DNA of 46,804 nucleotides, from NCBI GenBank assembly GCA_947064765.1, contig CAMSWH010000010.1, positions 1 through 46,804 on the forward strand, in the 5' to 3' direction. Under the pieces are notes generated by a model that saw nothing but the letters and a program-made list of their open reading frames with translations, was not told where the DNA came from and ran no database searches. The translations under genes were made by a program, and so were the position numbers. The stretch is from an uncultured Clostridium sp. (lineage in GTDB: Bacteria; Bacillota; Clostridia; TANB77; CAG-508). The stretch's first letter is position 1. Every line of letters begins with the position of its first letter. Below are positions 8,813-17,019 of this stretch, in pieces.

Positions 8813-9700
8813 TTATTTTAATAAACCAAATGTTAATAATTCACTTTTTAAGTTATCTTTACCATTTTTACTCATTTCAAGTAAAGGTAGGCGAGGAGTA
8901 CCAACATTATATCCAAGCATATTTAAAGCAGCTTTTACAGGGATTGGATTAACCTCACTAAATAATGCTTTAACAAGTGGTATAGATTTTATTTGAGAAT
9001 CGATAGATTCTTTTAAATTTCCATTTTCAAAATTGTATACTATATTATGTGTAAATTCTGGTACAATATTAGAAAGAACAGATATTACTCCGATACCACC
9101 AACAGCTAAAATTGATGTTATTTGATCATCATTTCCAGAATAGATATGTAGGTTATCTTTACAAAGATTTGCAATTTCTGCAATTTGAGAAAGATTACCG
9201 CTAGCTTCTTTTATTGCAACAATATTTTCTATTTCTGATAATTTTAAACAAGTTTGAGGTAAGATATTTACACCAGTTCTGCTTGGTACACTATATAAAA
9301 TTATAGGTAAATTTGTTTCTTTTGCAATAGCAGAATAATGTGCTACTAAACCATCTTGTGTAGTTTTATTATAATATGGTGTTACTATTAAAGCAGCATC
9401 TACACCAGCGCTTTCAGCCCATTTAGTAAATTCAATAACTGATTGTGTACAGTTACCACCAGTTCCAGCAATAACAGGAATACGTCCAGCAACAGTATCA
9501 ACTGCAAATTTAATAGTTTGTTTTCTTTCTTCTAAAGTCATTGTTGAGGATTCTCCAGTTGTACCACAAACAATAATACTATCTACCTTGTTTGAAATTT
9601 GAAATTCAATTAGTTTTTTGAATTCATCAAAGTTAACACCATTTTGATCAAAAGGTGTTATAATAGCTGTTCCACAGCCTTTAAAAATAATTTTTTTCAT
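8813..9700 (-). CDS. dapA: 4-hydroxy-tetrahydrodipicolinate synthase
   Basis: Condenses pyruvate with aspartate semialdehyde, the first committed step to diaminopimelate and lysine. The 295-residue TIM-barrel protein has the Schiff-base lysine K164 in VAIKEASGN, the catalytic tyrosine Y136 in ILYSVPSRTG with R141, and the GTTGESST segment at residues 46-53 (T47, T48). Length and motifs are normal. It opens the minus-strand operon dapA - HD protein - dapB and has a good promoter upstream. I looked for a lysine riboswitch in the 200 bases ahead of it and saw none. Confidence 0.97.
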   Translation of the reverse strand: MKKIIFKGCGTAIITPFDQNGVNFDEFKKLIEFQISNKVDSIIVCGTTGESSTMTLEERKQTIKFAVDTVAGRIPVIAGTGGNCTQSVIEFTKWAESAGVDAALIVTPYYNKTTQDGLVAHYSAIAKETNLPIILYSVPSRTGVNILPQTCLKLSEIENIVAIKEASGNLSQIAEIANLCKDNLHIYSGNDDQITSILAVGGIGVISVLSNIVPEFTHNIVYNFENGNLKESIDSQIKSIPLVKALFSEVNPIPVKAALNMLGYNVGTPRLPLLEMSKNGKDNLKSELLTFGLLK

Positions 9701-9789
9701 AAATGAATCTCTTTCTTTTAAAAAAATTAATATTTCTTTAAATTTGGATTTAATTTCATAAAAATATAATTATATAAATTTACTTTATT

Positions 9790-9818
9790 ATTATATGTTA
9801 AACTTTAAAAAAAATCAA
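9790..9818 (-). promoter_or_regulatory. Candidate promoter of the dap operon
   Basis: On the minus strand, TTGATT (9813-9818) and TATAAT (9790-9795) are 17 bases apart, about 90 bases before dapA. Confidence 0.65.
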
Positions 9819-9868
9819 TGAAATTTACTGTTGGTGCTAAAATTACTTAAAAATCAAGAATATTCAGC

Positions 9869-9897
9869 TTGAAAAAAATATATAATAATAGTATAAT
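9869..9897 (+). promoter_or_regulatory. Promoter of the tmRNA gene
   Basis: TTGAAA (9869-9874), 17-base spacer, TATAAT (9892-9897). Predicted transcription start falls a few bases before the mature tmRNA 5' end at 9914. Confidence 0.75.
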
Positions 9898-9913
9898 GAT
9901 ATATGTGTAATAT

Positions 9914-10266
9914 GGGGGTGTATTTGGTTTCGACAGTAATTTAGAAGTATAAATAGCGAGTAGTGGAGATGCCAGGCCACTTAAAAAGGCATAAAATAAA
10001 TATAAACGCTGATAATAAAGAATTAGCATTCGCTGCCTAAGCCAGCGACGTCTTACTTTTGCAACCTACGGCTTAAGATAAGGCGATGATTAGTAGGAAA
10101 CGAAGTTAGTATGTTCTCTTTATACTAATAGGAATTTTAATAGAGATACTTTAAATAAACTTTGTTTATTAAGTAGATTTAAAGGAATATTGATAATAAA
10201 CTGCACTCGGAGAAGTTTATGTGGAAGAATTATTGGACGTGAGTTCGACTCTCACCACCTCCACCA
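9914..10266 (+). ncRNA. ssrA: tmRNA (one-piece)
   Basis: Rescues stalled ribosomes and tags the nascent peptide for proteolysis. The 5' end GGGGGUG pairs with CACCUCC near the 3' end to form the tRNA-like acceptor, followed by an encoded A and CCA. The 5' part carries the conserved GUUUCGACAG stretch, and the 3' part has a T-arm with GAGUUCGACUCUC. The tag frame at 10008-10040 reads ADNKELAFAA then TAA, followed at once by a GC-rich pseudoknot segment (GCCAGCGACG). It is a standard single-piece tmRNA of about 353 bases. A protein gene begins only 24 bases after the CCA with no terminator between. Confidence 0.96.
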
Positions 10267-10290
10267 AGAAATAGTAAAAGGAAATTAAAA

Positions 10291-11454
10291 ATGTCAACTG
10301 AAATTACAAAGAGAAGTGAAAAAGAATATAATAAAAGAAAAAAGAAAGAAGAATTTAAAAGAAAATTAACATTGTGGAAAGCAAAATTATTAAATAAAGA
10401 AATAAGTCCTGATGATACTAGAACAATTCAGGTACATGAAGATACATCTGGAGATTTAAGAAATTATTATATAAAAAATGCTTATTTACAAGATGAGTCT
10501 CAATTTACAGCTGTAACAGAAATAAAGAATGATTCACAAAATAATAGATTTGTTTATAGAGGAATTGTTACAGGAGCAGATAATGCAATTGGAGTAATAC
10601 AATCTAATGTTCCGTTATCAGAAATTGTATCTCATTATGATGGAAATATTTTGTTTCAGAAAATTCTTTCACAGCAAAATGCTGAAAAGAGACGTGATGA
10701 ATATTATTCTAAAATAGGGGAATCGCAGGAAAGATTAGAAGGACATATGACATATTTTGGAAAACCAGATTTTGTTTTAGGAACAATTCTAAAGGAAAAA
10801 AATGGTAAATTTACATATAGTAGTGAAGTTAGTCAAGACATAGAACAATTTTTATCTGATGAAAGAGAAGAAGATAAAAGAAAACAACTTATGAGAGATA
10901 AAGAGTCTGTAAAAGTTGATATAGGCGGTGGAATGGTACTTTCAAAACAAAACTGCTGGTTAGAGCAAGGAAAGAAAATTAATTTCGCAGGAATAAATAT
11001 GGAGGCTTTATACTATAGATTTGAGCCAGAAGAAGTAATAAAAACTGATGATAATAAATATGCATATATAGGATCAGCACAAATAGGAGAATCAACAGTA
11101 AAAAAACAGGATTCTGGACCAATTCAATTTGTAAGACCTTTTGAATATGAAGATGTTGTATTATGGACAGATGGAAAAAACTTAACTGAATATTTTTTAA
11201 ATAAAAAATTAGCAGGATTAAATTTTGCTTTGGGAGAAATAGTTACTACTGAAAATTTAGATAGAGCAAGTAATCAAGATGAACCAGCATTTGTTGGAGG
11301 AATTATATTAGATGACCAAGGGAAATGTAAAAGCACAAAAAATATACCAGAAAAAGTAAGAGAAGCAATAAAAGAATATATAAAAAATAGACAACAAGAA
11401 AAAACAAGTAAAATTATAAAATTTGATGGTTATTCTGATAATTCTTCTAGATAA
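10291..11454 (+). CDS. Unknown soluble protein directly downstream of tmRNA
   Basis: A 387-residue protein I do not recognise. Residues 1-35 are highly basic and lysine-rich, suggesting nucleic-acid contact or a coiled coil (KKKEEFKRKLTLWKAKLLNK). The rest is mixed alpha/beta, with a charged segment near residues 185-210 (DEREEDKRKQLMRDKESVK) and no signal peptide or membrane segment. The start has an AAAAGGA site. The gap to the mature tmRNA end is only 24 bases without a hairpin, so read-through from the ssrA promoter is plausible. The next gene starts 26 bases after its stop. No function is proposed. Confidence 0.8.
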   Translation: MSTEITKRSEKEYNKRKKKEEFKRKLTLWKAKLLNKEISPDDTRTIQVHEDTSGDLRNYYIKNAYLQDESQFTAVTEIKNDSQNNRFVYRGIVTGADNAIGVIQSNVPLSEIVSHYDGNILFQKILSQQNAEKRRDEYYSKIGESQERLEGHMTYFGKPDFVLGTILKEKNGKFTYSSEVSQDIEQFLSDEREEDKRKQLMRDKESVKVDIGGGMVLSKQNCWLEQGKKINFAGINMEALYYRFEPEEVIKTDDNKYAYIGSAQIGESTVKKQDSGPIQFVRPFEYEDVVLWTDGKNLTEYFLNKKLAGLNFALGEIVTTENLDRASNQDEPAFVGGIILDDQGKCKSTKNIPEKVREAIKEYIKNRQQEKTSKIIKFDGYSDNSSR

Positions 11455-11480
11455 AAAAATCGTAAAAGAGGAAAAATTAA

Positions 11481-12434
11481 ATGAAAAAAGTATGTATAAT
11501 TGGCAATGGAATACACGCAAGACAAAATATAATTCCATCATTAAAAGAAATAGGAGTTTCAATATCTGCAATAGCTAGTGAATATTTAGAAAATGAAAAA
11601 GAATTTGATGGAATAAAGGCATATTCTGATTATAAAGAAATGTTACAAATAGAAAAACCAGATATATTAGTAATTTGTAAAACAGCAGAGAAACAATATG
11701 AGATTACTAAAAGTTGTTTAAATTTCGGTATTCAAAAACTATTTGTAGAAAAACCAATGGGAATGACTACTGAAGAGGCAAAAGAGTTAGAAAGTATTGC
11801 AAAGGAAAAGAACTCTCAAGTTATGGTTGGATTTATGAAAAGATTTAGCCCTTGTTATCAAAAAATGAAAGAAATTATGAATTCTAAAGAGTTTGGAAAA
11901 ATAAAACAATTTAATGCGGAATTTTATATTACTTCTGGTAGAGTAGGATGGAATAATGAAATTTTCTTAAAAAAAGGTGGAATTCATTTTGTTAATTTAT
12001 TAGTTTGGCTTTTGGGAGAAGTAGAAGATGTAAAAACTTTTTCTAATTCCGTAGATAATAATGTTAGTTTAACATCTATTATAAAATTTAAAAATGGTGT
12101 AATAGGAAATGTTAATTTTATTGGATTATCTTCTTGGAAAGGAAAAAGAGAAACTATTACAGTAACAGGAGAAAATGGATATGTATATAATGATGGAGTG
12201 AGAGAAGTACACTACCATTTAGATCAAGGAATTACAAGAAGTAATCGTTGGCAAACTTTAGATGAAGAAGAAATTACAATAAAACCTTATTTAACAAGTG
12301 CTTCTGGAGGAGTCCAGGATTTATACTTACATGGATATATTGGAGAAATGGATGAATTTATTAACAAAAATAATTTTAAATCAGAAAATATTGAAACAAT
12401 GAATTTAATTGATTTAATATTAGAAGATATTTAA
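11481..12434 (+). CDS. Gfo/Idh/MocA-family oxidoreductase
   Basis: NAD(P)-dependent sugar or polyol dehydrogenase family. The 317-residue protein has an N-terminal Rossmann segment (KVCIIGNGIHARQNIIPSL), the family signature LFVEKPMG near residues 92-99 with the key lysine of EKP, and the second-domain motif GGIHFVNLLVWLLGE, where the usual aspartate of the H-x-x-D pattern is asparagine. It follows the unknown 387-residue protein by 26 bases and precedes a Nudix gene by about 34, so the three may form an operon reading out from the tmRNA promoter. The substrate is unknown. Confidence 0.85.
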   Translation: MKKVCIIGNGIHARQNIIPSLKEIGVSISAIASEYLENEKEFDGIKAYSDYKEMLQIEKPDILVICKTAEKQYEITKSCLNFGIQKLFVEKPMGMTTEEAKELESIAKEKNSQVMVGFMKRFSPCYQKMKEIMNSKEFGKIKQFNAEFYITSGRVGWNNEIFLKKGGIHFVNLLVWLLGEVEDVKTFSNSVDNNVSLTSIIKFKNGVIGNVNFIGLSSWKGKRETITVTGENGYVYNDGVREVHYHLDQGITRSNRWQTLDEEEITIKPYLTSASGGVQDLYLHGYIGEMDEFINKNNFKSENIETMNLIDLILEDI

Positions 12435-12468
12435 TTTATGTTAAATGTATTAATTGTAGGAGGAATAT

Positions 12469-13017
12469 ATGAGTACAGAACTAATTGACGTACTAGATGA
12501 AAATGGAATATTTACAGGAGAAATATTATCAAGAGACGAAGTACATAGAAGAGGATTATGGCATAGATGTATAGCTGTTGCAATAATAAATGAAAAAAAT
12601 GAAATATTATTACAACAAAGAAGTGCAAATAAAGAAAAAAATGCTGGTATGTGGGATATTTCTGTTGCAGGACATATTTCATCAGGTCAAGATGCTTTAT
12701 CAGCTGCTGCAAGAGAAATAAATGAAGAGGTAAGTGTATTACTTGGATATAGAACGGAAATAAAAGACTTTAGATATATGTATTGTTATAGAAAAGAAGA
12801 AAAATTTAGAGATGATTTTATAGAAAGACAATTTTATGATTTCTTTATTTTGAGAACATCAGGAGTTGATGATAAAGTTTTACATTTTCAAAAGGAAGAA
12901 GTACAAGCAGTTAAATTTGTCGATTTATTAACAATAGAGAAAATGAGAGAAAATAAAGAGATTGTTGAAAGACCAGAAATTTATACAGTATTAACTAATT
13001 TCTTATTTAGATTTTAA
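12469..13017 (+). CDS. Nudix hydrolase, IDI/YfcD-like
   Basis: A 182-residue Nudix protein of the isopentenyl-diphosphate isomerase-like (YfcD) type: N-terminal LIDVLDENGIFTGEI, then HRRGLWHRC, then LLQQRSANKEKNAGMWDIS. The Nudix box at about residues 68-90 is GHISSGQ followed by AAREINEEVSV. The metal-binding REIxEE core is intact, but the upstream Glu of the consensus is Gln and the Gly near the end is Ser. True IDI-1 enzymes need further residues I cannot confirm, so general Nudix hydrolase is the safer call. The AGGAGG site before the ATG is strong. It is the last gene of the putative tmRNA-linked group. Confidence 0.88.
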   Translation: MSTELIDVLDENGIFTGEILSRDEVHRRGLWHRCIAVAIINEKNEILLQQRSANKEKNAGMWDISVAGHISSGQDALSAAAREINEEVSVLLGYRTEIKDFRYMYCYRKEEKFRDDFIERQFYDFFILRTSGVDDKVLHFQKEEVQAVKFVDLLTIEKMRENKEIVERPEIYTVLTNFLFRF

Positions 13018-13066
13018 GATTTAAAATGTGTTATATAATACAAAATGCTGAAAAATAAGTTAACAG

Positions 13067-13095
13067 TTGTATTTTAGCTCAAACTGTGCTAAAAT
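13067..13095 (+). promoter_or_regulatory. Candidate promoter of the first foreign lipoprotein
   Basis: TTGTAT (13067-13072), 17-base spacer, TAAAAT (13090-13095). An inverted repeat TGGGAA-TG-TTCCCA at 13107-13120 lies just past the predicted start and could be an operator. Confidence 0.5.
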
Positions 13096-13273
13096 AATGA
13101 TATGTTTGGGAATGTTCCCACAAAATCACTACTTATGTTATGGTGGTAATATGTTTTATATACTGGTTAGTGTACTAGTAAGAGTTAATTTTAGAAAGAA
13201 GTAAGTTGTGCACATCATATTTAATCTTGCAACCGCTAATTTTTTTACATCAAAGAAAGGCAAAGAAAACAGA

Positions 13274-13837
13274 ATGAAAAAGATATGGTGTTTATTAATT
13301 GCTATGTTCCTTATGACAGGGTGTGCTTCAAAAGTGGAGGAAGAAAGTCATTTTATTACAGACTCCATTGAGAACGCAGAAAACAATGGCTATGTCATCA
13401 TAAAAGAACATGAGAATGATCAGCCTATGGTTTCGCAGACACTCTGTACGGGAATACAGGGAGTATCAAGTGTACGGGCACATAATCCTTATAGTAAAGT
13501 GATTGTTGATTATGAGGATGGCAATCAAAAGGAATTTACCTTTGAGGATGAGGCTACTACTATTAGTATTGAGTATATAACCAAAACGGAGAGCGCCAGT
13601 ACACCATGTATTATTACAAGCGAATATTGTGTTTATGTGTATGATGCAGAAACTGCAGATTTTCAGAGGATAGCTGATGATTTTCTTTTCTATCTTGAGA
13701 ATTATCAGAATAAATACTATTATGTTAACACAGAACATGAGCTTGTAGATACAGAAGGAAACGTATATTGCACGAACGTTGTAGGAGTTAAGGCCGATTC
13801 CAACCGTAATAATACAACCGTATATGTTGATAATTGA
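13274..13837 (+). CDS. Small lipoprotein, probably horizontally acquired
   Basis: A 187-residue predicted lipoprotein. The signal peptide is MKKIWCLLIAMFLMTGC, with the lipobox cysteine at residue 17; the mature part is acidic and soluble with no domain I recognise. The start at ATG 13274 gives a proper signal peptide; the longer frame from 13208 adds an unrelated N-terminus. Base and codon use differ from neighbours: CAG for Gln, CGG and ACG codons, and clearly higher GC. It stands alone between a promoter with an inverted repeat and a perfect 14-bp terminator stem. The second lipoprotein at 23156 shares this foreign composition. Function unknown. Confidence 0.8.
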   Translation: MKKIWCLLIAMFLMTGCASKVEEESHFITDSIENAENNGYVIIKEHENDQPMVSQTLCTGIQGVSSVRAHNPYSKVIVDYEDGNQKEFTFEDEATTISIEYITKTESASTPCIITSEYCVYVYDAETADFQRIADDFLFYLENYQNKYYYVNTEHELVDTEGNVYCTNVVGVKADSNRNNTTVYVDN

Positions 13838-13930
13838 TGCGATAGTTTTTTTCTGAATGAAAGGTAAAGTAGTAGATATTATATGATGAAACATTGTGCG
13901 CAACTAAATCTTCTTAATCTAATTAACAAT

Positions 13931-13978
13931 AATAAAGTTCTCTCACGGCATATTTGGAGAGAACTTTATTTAATTTTT
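13931..13978 (+). terminator. Perfect 14-bp hairpin after lipoprotein 1
   Basis: AATAAAGTTCTCTC (13931-13944) pairs exactly with GAGAGAACTTTATT (13957-13970), followed by TAATTTTTAA. It ends just before the ribosome site of the phosphoesterase gene at 13993, so it could also act on that gene as a leader hairpin. Confidence 0.7.
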
Positions 13979-13992
13979 AATAGGAGGATTAA

Positions 13993-14853
13993 ATGAGAAA
14001 AATTGCTATTATAGCTGATATTCATGCTAATATTATATATTTCAAAAAAGCATTAGAAGATATACAAAAAAGAGGAATTAATGATTTTATTTTTCTTGGT
14101 GATTACGTTTTAGATGGCTTTGATAATAATGAGGTTTTAGAATTAATAAAAAAACAAAATAGCTTAGCTATAATAATGGGAAATAAGGAAGAATTCTTTT
14201 TTGATAATTTTGATATTAGTAAATATGATTGCGAACAATTTAAAAATATTGTTTATACATATAAAAGTTTATCTAAAGAGAATTTAGAATATATTAGGAG
14301 CTTGCCTCTATATAAAAATTTAGAAATTGAGGGCGCAAAAATTTTATGTTGTCATGGTTCACCAGACTTTATTAGAGATAGTTTTGATGAAAATGACTAT
14401 GAAAAATTTGATAATTTAATAAATAAATATGATTTTGATGTTTATTTACATGGACATACACATTTAGGATATTATAAAGAGTATAATAATCATTATTTTA
14501 TCAATCCAAGCTCACTTGGAATGCCATTAGATGGAGTGGGTGGTAGATATGGGATTTTAACAATAGATGGCAGAGAAAATATTACATATGAACAAGTGGT
14601 ATTAGAGCATGATTATGAAAAATTAGAAAGATATTATAAAGAAAGTAAGTATTATGAAGAAGTAGGGAACTGGGCAAAACTTGCATTAATGAATCTTAAA
14701 GATGGAGAGAACTATACTTTAGAATTTGTTAATAGAGTTCGCAAATTAGCAAATATTGACACTAAAAATGTAAAAGGATCTGTTTCAGATGAACTTTGGA
14801 ATAGTGAATTTAAGAAATTTATTAAAGAGAAAAAATTAGAAGAATATGTATAA
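13993..14853 (+). CDS. Calcineurin-like metallophosphoesterase
   Basis: A 286-residue metallophosphoesterase. The metal ligands appear in order: D9 and H11 (ADIHAN), D37 (LGDYV), N64 (MGNKE), H121 (CCHGSP), and H155/H157 (LHGHTH). The usual GNHD/E motif reads GNKE, so the catalytic-acid histidine is replaced; related YfcE/MJ0936-type enzymes also vary at this place. Residues 200-286 form a helical extension. The TAGGAGG site is strong, but no promoter separates it clearly from the hairpin at 13931-13978. Phosphodiesterase activity is likely; the substrate is unknown. Confidence 0.88.
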   Translation: MRKIAIIADIHANIIYFKKALEDIQKRGINDFIFLGDYVLDGFDNNEVLELIKKQNSLAIIMGNKEEFFFDNFDISKYDCEQFKNIVYTYKSLSKENLEYIRSLPLYKNLEIEGAKILCCHGSPDFIRDSFDENDYEKFDNLINKYDFDVYLHGHTHLGYYKEYNNHYFINPSSLGMPLDGVGGRYGILTIDGRENITYEQVVLEHDYEKLERYYKESKYYEEVGNWAKLALMNLKDGENYTLEFVNRVRKLANIDTKNVKGSVSDELWNSEFKKFIKEKKLEEYV

Positions 14854-14874
14854 TTTATTTTATAACAAATAAAA

Positions 14875-14909
14875 GGGAATGAGCCTTATACAATACAGAG
14901 TTCATTCCC
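14875..14909 (-). terminator. Terminator of the minus-strand HD gene
   Basis: GGGAATGA (14875-14882) pairs with TCATTCCC (14902-14909). On the minus strand the stem is followed by TTTTATTTG. A second A/T-only hairpin (about 14932-14951) lies nearer the gene. Confidence 0.6.
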
Positions 14910-14963
14910 AAGTTGCCTAGTACATAGTCAAAAAAATGTCCAATTTTTTTGTTCAGTACACTA

Positions 14964-15617
14964 TTAGTGCTCACTTTTTGTATTTTTTATAACTTCATTA
15001 ACTTTTTTTAAAAAAGTAGATTTATCTTTTAAAAGAAGTATAAGTTCTTTTTTAAAATTTTCAAAGTGTTCATCTTTTATATAAATTTTAGCATATCCAT
15101 TTTCTCCAAATTTTTTATCAAGATGATTATAAATTTCTTCAAGAATTTCTTGTTTTGAGAAATTAGAATTATGTTCTTTAGTATAAAAATATGTTCTACT
15201 AATTGCATCATCAATAGTTAAAGTTTTATCAGCAGCAGATACTATTTTTCCATATATATTTCTAGGTTCTATACCAGTAGAAGCTCTATGATCTTCAATA
15301 GCGTCTTTTATTATATGTAATTCATCATTAGTGAAAAAATTATTAAGATTTTCATCTTTTATCATAATATCAGCTGAAACTTTTTCGTGATTTTTTCTAT
15401 CAATGTGATGACCAATATCATGATAAGCTGCTATAACATATACTAAGTTTAAATCAACATCATAATTTTTAGCTATTTCAAAAGAACGATTAATTACACT
15501 TAATATATGTTCTATACCATGGCCTGCTTCATTTAATTCGTATTCAGGAAATATAGTACTTTCAATATATTTTATTAAATTCTGATTTATATTATTTTTA
15601 TTATATTTGTATTCCAT
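14964..15617 (-). CDS. HD-domain phosphohydrolase
   Basis: A 217-residue HD-superfamily hydrolase. The pattern is GHGIEHILSV (first His), AAYHDIGHHID (HD pair), AIEDHRAS (third His) and SAADKTLTIDDA (Asp). I use ATG 15617, because the TTG four codons upstream overlaps the GGAG ribosome site. Proteins of this build include nucleotide phosphohydrolases and ones of unknown substrate. It is transcribed alone and ends convergently with the metallophosphoesterase. No membrane segment or partner domain is visible. Confidence 0.87.
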   Translation of the reverse strand: MEYKYNKNNINQNLIKYIESTIFPEYELNEAGHGIEHILSVINRSFEIAKNYDVDLNLVYVIAAYHDIGHHIDRKNHEKVSADIMIKDENLNNFFTNDELHIIKDAIEDHRASTGIEPRNIYGKIVSAADKTLTIDDAISRTYFYTKEHNSNFSKQEILEEIYNHLDKKFGENGYAKIYIKDEHFENFKKELILLLKDKSTFLKKVNEVIKNTKSEH

Positions 15618-15821
15618 AAATAACTCCAATATATTTTTGCTTTTAAGTATAAGAAAAATTATAATGATAAAATGACAAATTAAATAATTTTTTTCTATTA
15701 TAAGTTAAAACTTAGTAAATAGCAATACTACTAAATTAAAAATTAATTATTAAAAAGATTTTGAAGAATAAATATTTTATTTATAAAAAGATTTGAGTGA
15801 TAAAAATATTATGGAAAATAC

Positions 15822-15850
15822 TTGAAAAAATAAAAATTATTTAGTATAAT
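15822..15850 (+). promoter_or_regulatory. Promoter of the metal-riboswitch operon
   Basis: TTGAAA (15822-15827), 17-base spacer, TATAAT (15845-15850). Predicted start is about ten bases before the riboswitch. Confidence 0.75.
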
Positions 15851-15865
15851 CTTTTTAGAAATATT

Positions 15866-15953
15866 TAAAAGGGAGTAACTTATAAATTACTAGTCAACAA
15901 TCTCGATATTAATCTGGTTAGTAACCTTAAAAAGGTAAGTGAGACTTTTAAAG
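15866..15953 (+). promoter_or_regulatory. yybP-ykoY-type riboswitch (manganese-sensing family)
   Basis: The leader carries the conserved ends of the yybP-ykoY family: AAAAGGGAGTAACTT at the 5' side and AAGTGAGACTTTT at the 3' side, joined through an internal ATCTCGAT segment. Studied members bind Mn2+ and turn on metal-efflux genes. The 3' conserved strand (GAGACTTTT) is also the left arm of the terminator that follows, so ligand binding and termination exclude one another: an ON switch. The downstream operon ends in a P2A cation ATPase, a classic target of this class. Identification is by eye without a covariance model. Confidence 0.8.
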
Positions 15954-15990
15954 AAGCAAATTAATGATTTGTTTCTTTAAGAGTCTTTTT
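15942..15990 (+). terminator. Riboswitch expression-platform terminator
   Basis: AGACTTTTAAAGAAGCAAAT (15942-15961) pairs with 15967-15986, twenty pairs including two G-U wobbles, with a five-base loop and then T-residues. The left arm overlaps the riboswitch 3' core. Confidence 0.85.
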
Positions 15991-16093
15991 ATATTGTAGC
16001 AAATAATACAAAAGAGTTAGTAATTTTATAGTAAAATTAACTTATTTATGATATAAATATATTGATTTAATTTTATTGTAGAAAGGTATGTAT

Positions 16094-16981
16094 ATGGTTA
16101 CTAAATTAATTGATTTTTATGCAACTGATGGTGTTTTGAATAATGGATTTATAATGAGTAATAATTCAAAGAAAATATTAATTGCTACACATGGAATGGA
16201 TAGTAATTGCTTTAAAAAAAGAGAAAGAATTATTGCAGAAAATGTAATAAAAAATGATATAGACTTTTTGGGATATAATAATAGAGGTAGTGAACTTGTT
16301 AAAGACGTAAAGAAAAAGAATCAAGATGGTAGTGTAACAAGAATTTTAGGCGGAACTACTTTTGAAGATATGACAGATTCGTATTATGATATAAAAGGTG
16401 CTATTAAAAAAGCAATAGAATTAGGATATGAAGAGATATTTTTACAAGGACATAGTTTAGGTTCAAGCAAAGTAGTTTATACCTATAATAAGTTAAAAGA
16501 AGAAAATTCTGAAATTATAAAATACATAAAAGGAATAGTTTTATTATCTTTAGTAGATATTCCAAGAGCGCTAAAAATATATTTGAACAAAAATTTTTTA
16601 AATATGCTTAAATTGGCAGAAGATAAAGAAGCAAGAAGAGAAATATATGATATAATGCCAAAAGAAAGTTTTATTCATTTAATAAGTGTAAAAACATTTT
16701 TAAAATATGCAAAATATAATAATGATATAAATTTTTCTTGTTACCATGATGAAAAGTTTGAATTTAATGAATTAAATAATATTGATATACCACTTTTTAT
16801 GAGATGGGGAAATGTAAATGAAATGATAGAACAAGATGCTAAAGAATTAGTGGAATTAGTAAGTAGAAAAATTAATAATAGCAAAAAAGATATAAATTAT
16901 ATAGATGGAGCAGATCATAGTTATACAGGAAAAGAAGAGGAATTATCAAACCAAATTGTAAAATTTTTATCAAATATATAG
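16094..16981 (+). CDS. Alpha/beta hydrolase, DUF1749-like
   Basis: A 295-residue serine hydrolase fold protein. The nucleophile elbow is LQGHSLGSSKVV (Ser in GHSLG), preceded by the typical strand-helix segment YDIKGAIKKAIELGYEEI, with the likely catalytic His in GADHSYTG near the C-terminus. The ATG at 16094 is spaced seven bases from GAAAGG; ATG 16088 is too close to the site. It is the first gene behind the metal riboswitch, 37 bases before the HAD gene. No signal peptide. An esterase or acyl hydrolase role is likely; its connection to metal stress is unexplained. Confidence 0.85.
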   Translation: MVTKLIDFYATDGVLNNGFIMSNNSKKILIATHGMDSNCFKKRERIIAENVIKNDIDFLGYNNRGSELVKDVKKKNQDGSVTRILGGTTFEDMTDSYYDIKGAIKKAIELGYEEIFLQGHSLGSSKVVYTYNKLKEENSEIIKYIKGIVLLSLVDIPRALKIYLNKNFLNMLKLAEDKEARREIYDIMPKESFIHLISVKTFLKYAKYNNDINFSCYHDEKFEFNELNNIDIPLFMRWGNVNEMIEQDAKELVELVSRKINNSKKDINYIDGADHSYTGKEEELSNQIVKFLSNI

Positions 16982-17019
16982 AATGTAGACTTATACTATT
17001 AAATAAATAAGGAGCTAGT

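Noticed and set aside
9701..9868. Lysine riboswitch ahead of dapA
   Set aside because: The region is too short and AT-rich, and none of the conserved L-box segments is visible.
9847..10029. Minus-strand 60-residue reading frame
   Set aside because: It lies across the tmRNA promoter and 5' half and has no ribosome site or family likeness.
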